A stretch of 64,000 nucleotides of DNA from a virus, in IMG/VR virus record IMGVR_UViG_3300025849_000018, positions 30,928-94,927 of that record; one strand, given 5' to 3'. The notes under the pieces were generated by a model, which searched no databases, had not been told where the DNA came from, and was given only the letters and a program-made list of their open reading frames with translations. This document shows, piece by piece, positions 57,382 through 64,000 of this stretch (its first letter is position 1; each line of letters opens with the position of its first letter). A program made the translations under genes and the position numbers.

Positions 57382-58290
57382 TTACCTCATAGATTCGGTG
57401 AGTTGGCTGCTCAAGGTCTTTGAGTTGAGCTTGTCAACTAAAAAGATTTCTTTTTTCTTATCATTTAATTCAACTTCATAATCATAATAAGAAACTGCCT
57501 TTTGATAGACAACCTCGGCCGCGGGAATTACTTGTCTATCTGTCTTAACCGAGGCAGCATTTACTGTTGCTGTTACACCGGCATCGTTGGTAATAGTATA
57601 GTTACTACCGGATGTAAAATCACCTAATACATTCTTAACATTGCAAACAGATGTATTCGCAAAAACAATTTCGCCGTGATTATATTCGTCTCTCTCAACT
57701 ATGTCACCAAGTGTAAATGCTGTTGTCATTGGAGTCGTAAAACCAAACGACATAATCTTATTTGTGTTATATAAAATGGTTTCCTTGGATCGTTCGTAAC
57801 CGACAACTCCAATTGCCGATACTAAAGGTGCCCAATACTTTTTAACATTACTAACTGAATCTGGGTCAATATTTTCACCTAGACTAAATGTCGGTGACAG
57901 TGCTTCATATCCGCTTTTAGATAAGATTGTATCATCAGATTGATAATCACTCTTATAATGAATAATTTTTCTAATCGCATTGCGGCGAGAACCATACTTC
58001 TTAACGATATATTGATCAAAGTCAAGTCCAGACATAGAGGTGTCATAGTGTGGATCAATAATGTCATTTGCCAGATAAACCAACCAATCGTAGTTAACAT
58101 CGTCGTAGTAGTTAAAAGCAAGTTCATCAACCGTTTCATCGCGCTTCATTGTGTGAGTGTAAAATGCCGTCAAGTATTTTTTGACCGATGTTGACAGTCC
58201 AACTCTCTTCAAAATATTAATTGAAAGTTGTCCCTTATATTGCGTCAAGGGAAACTTACTGAAATACGATCTTTGCTTGTTAATCGCCAT
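57382..58290 (-). CDS. 53: Baseplate wedge protein gp53
   Basis: A 302-residue protein (T4 gp53 is 196). The LysM-like N-terminal part is conserved: YTHTMKRDETVDELAFNYYD and YDWLVYLANDIIDPHYDTSM, then FDQYIVKKYGSRRNA. gp53 locks neighbouring wedges around the hub. The extra C-terminal 110 residues include FGFTTPMTTAFTLGDIVERD and a closing coil. It lies between gp48 and the hub gene, as expected from T4 order 53-5. Confidence 0.92.
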   Translation of the reverse strand: MAINKQRSYFSKFPLTQYKGQLSINILKRVGLSTSVKKYLTAFYTHTMKRDETVDELAFNYYDDVNYDWLVYLANDIIDPHYDTSMSGLDFDQYIVKKYGSRRNAIRKIIHYKSDYQSDDTILSKSGYEALSPTFSLGENIDPDSVSNVKKYWAPLVSAIGVVGYERSKETILYNTNKIMSFGFTTPMTTAFTLGDIVERDEYNHGEIVFANTSVCNVKNVLGDFTSGSNYTITNDAGVTATVNAASVKTDRQVIPAAEVVYQKAVSYYDYEVELNDKKKEIFLVDKLNSKTLSSQLTESMR

Positions 58291-58292
58291 CG

Positions 58293-59465
58293 TTAGGAAC
58301 CCTCTCTAACATCTTCTCTGGTAAACAATTCAGCTTCTCTCAACTGCATTGACAGAGCGATTGAAACCGGTGACCCATCATTAAAGAATGCGGAAGTGCC
58401 TTCTCCTGTATAGTTAACTGAAAATGTTTCAACGAACATGGTTTTGAATACTCCATATTGTTCTGCTCCTCTACCCTCAATCTTAATCTCAAGCAAATCG
58501 GGATATACCATAAAATCGTCTGACACACTTGGGAGAATCTTGAACTTGATTTCATCAATAATCTTTTTTAAGTTTGATGCATCATCCTTATCAAGAGGCA
58601 CAAGTTTCCATGAAAAATTAAATGATCGAAGCGGTAAACCTTTGAAGAACACAGAAGGGTGTGGATTATAAATTTGACCCATTTCTTGTTGTATTACACT
58701 ACCCAAGCTTGGTAAAGGACCGGAGTCTGCGGCCGCAAAGGCAGCGCGACCCACCACTGCCGCGCCGCCACTGAGCGCCGTCTCGAGCCCGGCGAGGGCC
58801 TTCTCACCCGCACTATCAGCACCTTCGAAAGATTCCATCATTTGTTCTCTGATTGCGCCAGTAGCACCTGTTTCCTGAGTATCATAAGACACATTTAAAT
58901 CTTGTTGGAAATTTTCCGGTAAAGGCAAATAAATGTCTCCAGCCGGTCCGGTAGTTCCTTCAGATTGCGCGTCTGTTCGTTTATACGCAAGAAATTTTAA
59001 TTTCAAGTAAGTGTGCGCTGCATTTTCGAGATTAGCGGGAAACATCATGGATTCCCCCGCCCCCTCACCTTGTGCTTTGCGTGCCTTCTCTGCTTCAGTG
59101 TCGGGATTGCTTTTACTACTCTTGACATTTGATGTACCAGATTTACCAGTCCCCGCCGTGCTGTCGGTCGCACTATCAGCTAAAGAATTCTTCTTATTAA
59201 CCGCATCTGATACAATATTGTTTGTGAGGCTGTTTATTTGTGTAGAAGTGAATCCCGCATCCGCCAATCCAGAAGATATGGTAGACTGTATGGCATTCAA
59301 ACCCGACTGAGTACTATTAGTGTTTTTCAGTGCGGTGACACTTGTTCCGTTGGTTGAATTTGGTGAATATGTATTGACACCAGTAACACCCGATTGTTGG
59401 ACATTGATATTATCAATACTTCTTTGTAATGAACCAATCTCAATTGACGTTGGTAACTGTGACAT
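58293..59465 (-). CDS. 48: Baseplate tail-tube cap or initiator, gp48-like
   Basis: A 390-residue protein (T4 gp48 is 364). The N-terminal 140 residues are low-complexity, Ser/Asn/Thr-rich. The C-terminal third has gp48/gp54 features: YNPHPSVFFKGLPLRSFNFS followed by WKLVPLDKDDASNLKKIIDE, and YPDLLEIKIEGRG. It caps the hub and starts the tail tube. An Ala/Gly-rich segment (about residues 217-247) is coded by an unusually GC-rich stretch at 58725-58810. A late promoter lies 41 bases upstream of the ATG. Confidence 0.8.
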   Translation of the reverse strand: MSQLPTSIEIGSLQRSIDNINVQQSGVTGVNTYSPNSTNGTSVTALKNTNSTQSGLNAIQSTISSGLADAGFTSTQINSLTNNIVSDAVNKKNSLADSATDSTAGTGKSGTSNVKSSKSNPDTEAEKARKAQGEGAGESMMFPANLENAAHTYLKLKFLAYKRTDAQSEGTTGPAGDIYLPLPENFQQDLNVSYDTQETGATGAIREQMMESFEGADSAGEKALAGLETALSGGAAVVGRAAFAAADSGPLPSLGSVIQQEMGQIYNPHPSVFFKGLPLRSFNFSWKLVPLDKDDASNLKKIIDEIKFKILPSVSDDFMVYPDLLEIKIEGRGAEQYGVFKTMFVETFSVNYTGEGTSAFFNDGSPVSIALSMQLREAELFTREDVREGS

Positions 59466-59481
59466 CTATATTTCCTATAAC

Positions 59482-59489
59482 TATAAATA
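59482..59489 (+). promoter_or_regulatory. T4-type late promoter for the plus-strand tail block
   Basis: TATAAATA, a perfect late consensus on the plus strand, about 60 bases before the gp4-like ATG at 59550. It faces the minus-strand late promoter at 59506-59513. Confidence 0.72.
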
Positions 59490-59505
59490 GTGTAACTGAT
59501 TACTT

Positions 59506-59513
59506 TATTTATA
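59506..59513 (-). promoter_or_regulatory. T4-type late promoter for the baseplate block
   Basis: The minus strand reads TATAAATA (perfect), 41 bases before the gp48-like ATG at 59465. It is the first promoter of the long leftward baseplate operon. The gap holds two facing late promoters 16 bases apart. Confidence 0.74.
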
Positions 59514-59549
59514 CAACTTATCAGATATGGCACGGAGAAAGATGTAGAT

Positions 59550-59993
59550 ATGCCTAGATATTATCAAGGTGTTTTTAAACCTTATAACCCGCATAAATAC
59601 AAAGGCGACTCATCTAATATTGTCTATCGTTCGCGGTGGGAGTTTCGTTTAATGGAATATTTAGACAAACATCCTGATGTAAAACAATGGGCAAGCGAAG
59701 AACTGATCATACCATATCGTTCACCAATCGACGGCAAGGTTCATAGATACTTTCCTGACTTCTGGGTTCGTAAAATTAACCGAGAAGGAAAAGAAGATGT
59801 CGTGGTTATAGAGGTAAAACCAAAAGCACAAACAGTTGAACCAAAGATTCAGAAAAAACTCACTAAGAAGTATTTATACGAAGTGCAGACTTGGGGAGTA
59901 AATAAATCTAAATGGATTGCAGCAGAAGACTATTGTAGGAAAAAAGGATGGCAGTTTTCCATTATGACAGAACATGATTTGGGGATAAAATAG
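59550..59993 (+). CDS. 4: Head completion protein gp4 (gp50), nuclease fold
   Basis: A 147-residue protein (T4 gp4 is 150). It matches the gp4 family: MPRYYQGVFKPYNPHKYKGD, VYRSRWEFRLMEYLDKHPDV and PDFWVRKINREGKEDVVVIE. A TnsA-like endonuclease core is visible: E31, D70 in FPDF, and E88-x-K90 in VIEVKP. In T4 it is needed to finish filled heads before tail joining. The nearest SD, GGAG, is about 12 bases before the ATG, longer than usual. It is the first gene of the plus-strand block. Confidence 0.9.
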   Translation: MPRYYQGVFKPYNPHKYKGDSSNIVYRSRWEFRLMEYLDKHPDVKQWASEELIIPYRSPIDGKVHRYFPDFWVRKINREGKEDVVVIEVKPKAQTVEPKIQKKLTKKYLYEVQTWGVNKSKWIAAEDYCRKKGWQFSIMTEHDLGIK

Positions 59994-60595
59994 TGGCATC
60001 ATATATCTTTCAGAAAATCGCTAAAGAAGGTGAGGCAGCAGGTGTCAAAGCTGGGTCTGAGGAGTCGAAGGATTGGTTCCGTGATCAGGCAATGACAGTT
60101 GGCCAGGTCAATGTTCAGAAAGAGATGAGGAACAAAGAACGATTATCAAACAAACTGACGCAAACTGACATAGGTCGCATGTATCATTTCTTTTATGATC
60201 CAAAACATAAAAACACTTTGCCATACTATGATAGATTTCCTCTTATTTTTGTAATGGAAAGATATGGCGATGGATTTCTTGGTATGAACTTACATTATCT
60301 TCCTCCAGTATATCGCGCACGACTGATGGACGCACTATATACTATTGAGAAAAACGATGCTGTTAGAGACTCTAAAAAACTGAAGATGTCTTATAGTCTA
60401 TTAGCAGGCGCAGCAAAGTTCAAATATTTCCAACCGTGCGTGAAAAGATACCTTGAAAATCATGTTAGGTCGAGGTATTTGTATATCCCTGCTGAAGAAT
60501 GGGATGTGGCATTGATGTTACCCACAGAGCGTTTTAAGAAGAAGAAAAAGTCATCGGTCTGGAAGGATTCAAGGAAATCAGTTATTAGGAAATAA
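59993..60595 (+). CDS. Conserved marine T4-like phage protein, unassigned
   Basis: A 200-residue protein starting at GTG, overlapping the gp4 stop as TAGTG. It has a helical N-terminus, then MYHFFYDPKHKNTLPYYDRF and a PLIFVMERYGDGFLGMNLHY block, and a basic C-terminus (RFKKKKKSSVWKDSRKSVIR). T4 gene 2 (DNA end protector) neighbours gene 4, so a DNA- or head-related role is possible by place, but I cannot show homology. The basic tail fits nucleic-acid contact. Confidence 0.72.
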   Translation: MASYIFQKIAKEGEAAGVKAGSEESKDWFRDQAMTVGQVNVQKEMRNKERLSNKLTQTDIGRMYHFFYDPKHKNTLPYYDRFPLIFVMERYGDGFLGMNLHYLPPVYRARLMDALYTIEKNDAVRDSKKLKMSYSLLAGAAKFKYFQPCVKRYLENHVRSRYLYIPAEEWDVALMLPTERFKKKKKSSVWKDSRKSVIRK

Positions 60596-60600
60596 AAAAT

Positions 60601-61137
60601 ATGGCATTCAGTATTCAAGACATGAAAGACACCATCAACACCGATGGATATTTACACGCAGCAAACTATGAGGTGATAGTCATACCTCCTGCTGCTGTTG
60701 GTGGCGGCGAACTCTTGAGAATAAGAGCGGAGTCGGTATCATTACCAGGAGTTTCTTTTGCTTCTGTTGATGGTTATAAAGCATACGGAACAGGAAAAAC
60801 TTACTCAGTACCCCATACATTTACTCCGGCAGCAGTTGCGGTAAATCACTTAATTGATAACAGCGGTGAAGTTTTAAAAATTCTAAACGACTGGAGTAAT
60901 AAGATTGTAGATTTCAGAGGGGCTGGAGATGGCCGTTACACAGCATCATATTTCAGTACTTATGTTGTTGATGCTGATATAGTTTTATATGGTTCTGATC
61001 AGCAAATAGTCAAGACGATTAAGTTGTATGATATGTATCCATCAACCGTTGACCAAGTACAGATGTCTTGGGGCAGCTCCGACGAACTTGCGAAAGTAAG
61101 TGTTCAATATCAATTTGTAGATTATACTATTAGTTAA
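60601..61137 (+). CDS. Second tail tube-fold protein (gp19 family, possible tube initiator)
   Basis: A 178-residue protein whose start MAFSIQDMKDTINTDGYLHA parallels gp19 (MAFSIESFKNG), with RAESVSLPGVSFASVDGYKA in place of the gp19 QVPG motif and a late WGSSDELAKVSVQYQFVDYT strand. T4 has tube-fold paralogues (gp48 and gp54) that start the tube at the baseplate; this may be the gp54 counterpart. It lies between the unassigned gene and gp26, on the strand opposite true gp19. Confidence 0.78.
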   Translation: MAFSIQDMKDTINTDGYLHAANYEVIVIPPAAVGGGELLRIRAESVSLPGVSFASVDGYKAYGTGKTYSVPHTFTPAAVAVNHLIDNSGEVLKILNDWSNKIVDFRGAGDGRYTASYFSTYVVDADIVLYGSDQQIVKTIKLYDMYPSTVDQVQMSWGSSDELAKVSVQYQFVDYTIS

Positions 61138-61153
61138 ATTAAGGTGGAATATT

Positions 61154-61861
61154 ATGTTACCCAAACTTGCCGTACCAACTTTTGAAATGAAACTCCCGTC
61201 AACTGGCGAGAGAATTTTATACCGGCCGTTTCTGGTCAAAGAAGAGAAAGTCCTGCTGTTTGCCAAACAAAGTGGTGAACGAGTAGATATTATAAATGCG
61301 ATTAAACAAGTGATTACCTCATGCGTTTTAAATGATGATTTTGATATAGATAAGATCACTGTATTCGATATGGAATATTTGTTTATTAAAGCACGATCAG
61401 TATCCGTTGGAAATGAAATTTCATTCACTGTCAGAGATAGTACTGATGAAACAACATATGAGTTTAAACTCAATTTGGATGAGGTTGAAGTAACTTTTCC
61501 AGAAGACGCGAATAAACAAATATTACTCACGGATGATATTGGCATTATGATGAAGTATCCGACTATGGAGTTATCTGAGAAAATCGCAGATATCGATGAT
61601 GTTTTAGATATAGCATCAGAGACGGTTAAGCATTGTATTGATTATGTCTTTGATAAAGAAACCACTTATCCTTGGAGTCAAGAGCCCGAAGAAGACAAGG
61701 ATGAATTTCTCAATCATTTAGATCAAAGTCAATATGAAAAGATCACGGACTTCTTTACGCGAGTACCCAAGATAGAACACATTTTTGAGTACACGAACGG
61801 CAAGGGGGAAGACAAGAAAGTTTATTTCAGGAAAATAGAAGATTTTTTTCTATTGGGCTGA
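61154..61861 (+). CDS. 26: gp26-like baseplate hub / tail assembly chaperone protein
   Basis: A 235-residue protein (T4 gp26 is 208) of the T4 baseplate protein family. Conserved: PTFEMKLPSTGERILYRPFL, VKEEKVLLFAKQSGE and FDMEYLFIKARSVSVGNEIS. It lies immediately upstream of a short ORF and the probable tape-measure gene, the position of lambda gpG-type tail assembly chaperones. Its last codons contain seven T in the X-XXY-YYZ frame (GAT TTT TTT CTA), and the -1 frame is open into the next ORF. AGGTGGA precedes the ATG. Confidence 0.86.
   Translation: MLPKLAVPTFEMKLPSTGERILYRPFLVKEEKVLLFAKQSGERVDIINAIKQVITSCVLNDDFDIDKITVFDMEYLFIKARSVSVGNEISFTVRDSTDETTYEFKLNLDEVEVTFPEDANKQILLTDDIGIMMKYPTMELSEKIADIDDVLDIASETVKHCIDYVFDKETTYPWSQEPEEDKDEFLNHLDQSQYEKITDFFTRVPKIEHIFEYTNGKGEDKKVYFRKIEDFFLLG
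61843..61849 (+). other. Putative -1 ribosomal frameshift site
   Basis: T-TTT-TTT heptamer in the exact slippery arrangement relative to the gp26-like frame, four codons before its stop. After a -1 shift the ribosome reads TCT ATT GGG CTG AGT TAT and then the ATG of the next ORF, with no stop, so a 290-residue fusion is predicted. No obvious downstream stem was identified by eye. Confidence 0.55.
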
Positions 61862-61866
61862 GTTAT

Positions 61867-62022
61867 ATGAGTTTACAAAACTTATATAAAATCAATTTCG
61901 ACATAACTCAGTATCACAAATTTACATTGACAGAAATTGAAAATATGATTCCATTTGAACGGGACATATATGTTATGATGTTAGAAGAAAAGATTAAAAA
62001 AGAAGAAGATGCCAGAAAATAA
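61867..62022 (+). CDS. Short ORF: candidate frameshift extension of the gp26-like protein
   Basis: A 51-residue ORF (MSLQNLYKINFDITQYHKFT, then LTEIENMIPFERDIYVMMLE and a Glu/Lys-rich end). It is in the -1 frame of the gp26-like gene and 5 bases after its stop. Independent initiation is possible, but the SD is poor (GGGCTGAG). The PFERDIYVMML pattern with an acidic helix recalls the T part of lambda gpGT-type chaperones, which are made only by frameshift just before the tape-measure gene. I recall similar short ORFs after gp26 in cyanophages; no function is assigned. Confidence 0.72.
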   Translation: MSLQNLYKINFDITQYHKFTLTEIENMIPFERDIYVMMLEEKIKKEEDARK

Positions 62023-62037
62023 AATAAGGTACTACGC

Positions 62038-64000
62038 ATGATCGGACCATTAATAAAAATTATCATGAAACTGGGTAAAGGTACCTCAGCAGTGGGAAGA
62101 GGTGTTGCCAAGGGTGCCCGCGCAATGGGCAAAGGCAAAGGCCTGATGAAAGGCGCTATGAAGAAGGGTGGTCCTTTGGCCGCTATAGGTGCCATAGGTT
62201 CTTTATTTGGTGGTGACGATGAAGATGATGCGGCGGCGCCGGGTGCCCTTGGCGCGGCCGGTGAAATCGGTACTCCTTCATCGTCGGCAACAGGATCAGG
62301 TTCATCTTTAGTTTTAGTTGACTTTTCAAATGTTCTTGAGCTCAATATGCCAACCGTACCTGAGTTGCCGTCACTCGATATAAATGTAAATGATTATAAT
62401 GAAGTCGAATCAACACTAAACAAAGATGTTGAAATACCTTATGACATAGAAAAAATGTTCGATGAAGAACAGGGTTCGTTGATCATACCCAAGAATACTT
62501 TCCTCGACTTTTCTTCTGATAAATTAAAGGCGTTGAGCGCGTCTGTTCTTACACTGTCATCAAACTTAAATCAAGTCAATCAACAAATAGCTTATCTCAA
62601 CAGTAGAGTTGGTGGAATTGAAAATGCGGTTGCGCTGGCAGATGATGGTAATCGCCAAGCAGTCTTAAACCATGAAAGAGCGAAGGATGAAGAAGCGATA
62701 GAAGGATCAAAACCTAGTTTTAAAGATAAATTAATTGGAAAGGCAAAGAATGCAGGAGAAACAGCTAAAACAGTAGCGACGGGCGGGTTAATGGCACTTG
62801 GCGCTCAAATAGGAGCGGCCGCACTCGGTGTTGGTAGTATGTTATACTCTGAGCAAGTGGAAGCCGAATCGGGCGACGGCGAAATTGGTGCTGCCGAGTT
62901 GGCTGGACTAACAGCGGCCGCTGCGGGAGTTGGCATTGTAGCTCATAAAACAGGGAAAGTTATTGGTAAAAAGATTGCCGAAAAAGGCCTCGCTAAGGCC
63001 GCTGGGACACTTGGTCAAGAAGGCGCAGAAGCAGCTACGAAGGCAACCACGAAGGCACTTGGTCAAGAAGGCGCAGAAGCAGCTACGAAGGCAACCACGA
63101 AGGCACTTGGTCAAGAAGGCGCAGAAGCAGCTACGAAGGCAACCACGAAGGCAGCTACGAAGGCAGTAAGTAAGGCAGCAGTAACATCGGCAATCGAAAC
63201 AGTAGCACCAAAGAAACTGGCAGGTTTAGCAGGCAAGGCAGTTCCGGGAATTAGCTGGTTGGTTGGTGGTGCGATTGCTGTCACACAATTGGCGAAAGGT
63301 GACTTCGCTGGTGCTGGTTTATCTGTCGCCGGAAGTGTAGGCGGGATTGCCACTGCTTTACCGGTTGTCGCCATAGAAATCATAAGAGAAGTTTATAATG
63401 CTGTTTATGGTAATCCTGACGGCGAAACGACGTATGAAAAATTCCCGCATGAATGGGATGCCGCGAACCCAGAAGAATCTGATTATGCTGAGAAACAAAG
63501 TGAGATTTATGAACCTGTACAGGAATATATCGGTTCATGGTTTGAAAGCAATGCAGAATATCCAGAAGATGAAGAGTCTTTAAAGTCTGCTATTGAGAAA
63601 GGAATATACGATCACGACTATGTTGGTGATTCAGAAGTAGATTTAAACAGAGTCTCAGAACTAACTGTTCCTGAGATGAAAGCAATTATCGGTGATGACG
63701 ATATCGATGACGAGACGAAACAAGTTCTACAGAAACAAATAGACATTATCGAAGACCCAGTACCACCAATACCAGAGTCGGGAGCGGGTGTATTGGAACT
63801 TGATTTTCTTGCTGGTGCAGGTGCTTCAGGCACTTCAGGTGCTTCAGGCACTTCAGGTGCTTCAGGCACTTCAGGTGTTGCTGGTGCTTCAGGTGTTGCA
63901 GGTGTTGCTGGTGCTTCAGGTGCTTCAGGTGTTGCAGGTGTTTCAGGCACTTCAGGTGTTGCTGGTGCTTCAGGTGTTGCTGGTGATTCAGGCACTTCAG
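62038..64000 (+). CDS. Probable tail tape-measure / inner tail protein (partial, runs off window)
   Basis: Open frame of at least 654 codons from the ATG at 62038. The N-terminus is basic with a hydrophobic stretch (GPLAAIGAIGSLFGGDDEDD). Residues about 165-235 are helical (ALSASVLTLSSNLNQVNQQI). Residues about 245-450 contain Ala/Gly hydrophobic helices and three perfect copies of a 16-residue unit (LGQEGAEAATKATTKA). Residues about 460-590 are acidic. From residue 595 on, Gly-X-X triplets (GASGTSGVA) run to the window end. It follows a tail-chaperone-type pair, the expected place for the tape measure (T4 gp29), but the repeats are unusual and the identity is inferred. Confidence 0.68.
   Translation, partial: MIGPLIKIIMKLGKGTSAVGRGVAKGARAMGKGKGLMKGAMKKGGPLAAIGAIGSLFGGDDEDDAAAPGALGAAGEIGTPSSSATGSGSSLVLVDFSNVLELNMPTVPELPSLDINVNDYNEVESTLNKDVEIPYDIEKMFDEEQGSLIIPKNTFLDFSSDKLKALSASVLTLSSNLNQVNQQIAYLNSRVGGIENAVALADDGNRQAVLNHERAKDEEAIEGSKPSFKDKLIGKAKNAGETAKTVATGGLMALGAQIGAAALGVGSMLYSEQVEAESGDGEIGAAELAGLTAAAAGVGIVAHKTGKVIGKKIAEKGLAKAAGTLGQEGAEAATKATTKALGQEGAEAATKATTKALGQEGAEAATKATTKAATKAVSKAAVTSAIETVAPKKLAGLAGKAVPGISWLVGGAIAVTQLAKGDFAGAGLSVAGSVGGIATALPVVAIEIIREVYNAVYGNPDGETTYEKFPHEWDAANPEESDYAEKQSEIYEPVQEYIGSWFESNAEYPEDEESLKSAIEKGIYDHDYVGDSEVDLNRVSELTVPEMKAIIGDDDIDDETKQVLQKQIDIIEDPVPPIPESGAGVLELDFLAGAGASGTSGASGTSGASGTSGVAGASGVAGVAGASGASGVAGVSGTSGVAGASGVAGDSGTS
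63010..63153 (+). repeat. Three perfect 48 bp tandem repeats in the tape-measure-like gene
   Basis: Three identical copies (63010-63057, 63058-63105, 63106-63153), each coding LGQEGAEAATKATTKA; a partial fourth (GCT ACG AAG GCA) follows. Perfect identity at the DNA level means recent expansion. In a tape measure, unit gain or loss would change tail length. Confidence 0.93.
63820..64000 (+). repeat. Gly-X-X coding repeat at the window end
   Basis: About 20 consecutive nine-base units ggtgcttca, ggcacttca or ggtgttgca coding GAS, GTS and GVA triplets, continuing past the window edge. Confidence 0.88.

Noticed and set aside
61042-61545. Minus-strand ORF of 167 codons opposite the gp26-like gene
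   Set aside because: It lies antisense to a well-supported family protein and has no SD or recognisable protein pattern.
62908-63383. Cys-rich and Ala-rich minus-strand ORFs in the tape-measure-like gene
   Set aside because: They are antisense readings of the 48 bp repeat and Ala/Lys codons; the plus-strand frame is continuous through the region.

Overview
The window is part of the genome of a T4-like contractile-tailed phage (myovirus), most like the marine 'exo-T4' relatives of cyanophages and pelagiphages. The evidence is an almost collinear set of T4 morphogenesis genes (gp67, 20, 19, 18, 17, 16, 15, 14, 13, then 8, 7, 6, 25, 5, a hub protein, 53 and 48) and repeated copies of the T4-type late promoter TATAAATA. 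The host cannot be named from sequence alone. Marine-style collagen-like, FG-GAP and S74 fibre genes point to an aquatic bacterium. There are no tRNA, rRNA, CRISPR or IS elements and no gene-free stretch longer than 100 bases.

Layout. (1) 1-9.8 kb, minus strand: head and neck block, running right to left from gp13, 14, 15, 16 (small terminase), 17 (large terminase), 18 (sheath), 19 (tube), 20 (portal), gp67-like core protein, an acidic-tailed protein and the first codons of one more gene. (2) 9.8-20.3 kb, accessory block: an oxygenase-sulfotransferase pair (minus), three seven-bladed FG-GAP propeller proteins with a tail-fibre-assembly-like gene (minus), a three-domain glycosyltransferase plus FkbM methyltransferase on the plus strand, then a small conserved protein, a second assembly-like protein and a LamG-like protein (minus). 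(3) 20.3-37.9 kb, minus: a modular fibre and adhesin locus with three collagen-like proteins, two S74 (endosialidase chaperone) domains, a 1390-residue propeller-type protein and many small virion proteins. (4) 37.9-59.5 kb, minus: baseplate block with a DUF4815 protein, gp8, gp7 (carrying an inserted LamG-like domain), gp6, gp25, a metal-tip-like spike protein, a helical hydrophobic protein, gp5 without lysozyme, a hub protein, gp53 and gp48. (5) 59.5-64 kb, plus: gp4-like nuclease-fold head completion protein, an unassigned protein, a second gp19-fold tube protein, gp26-like protein with a putative -1 frameshift into a short ORF, and the start of a probable tape-measure protein that runs off the window.

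Regulation. Structural genes are served by TATAAATA late promoters. The two enzyme cassettes instead have near-perfect sigma-70 promoters: TTGACA-N17-TATAAT before the glycosyltransferase and TTGACA-N17-TATGAT before the oxygenase-sulfotransferase pair. These look like host-polymerase (early) promoters embedded in a late region. I read the enzymes as an early-expressed surface- or metabolite-tailoring module inserted among receptor-binding genes. Its substrate is unknown. This module and the frameshifted chaperone are the most interesting parts of the window.
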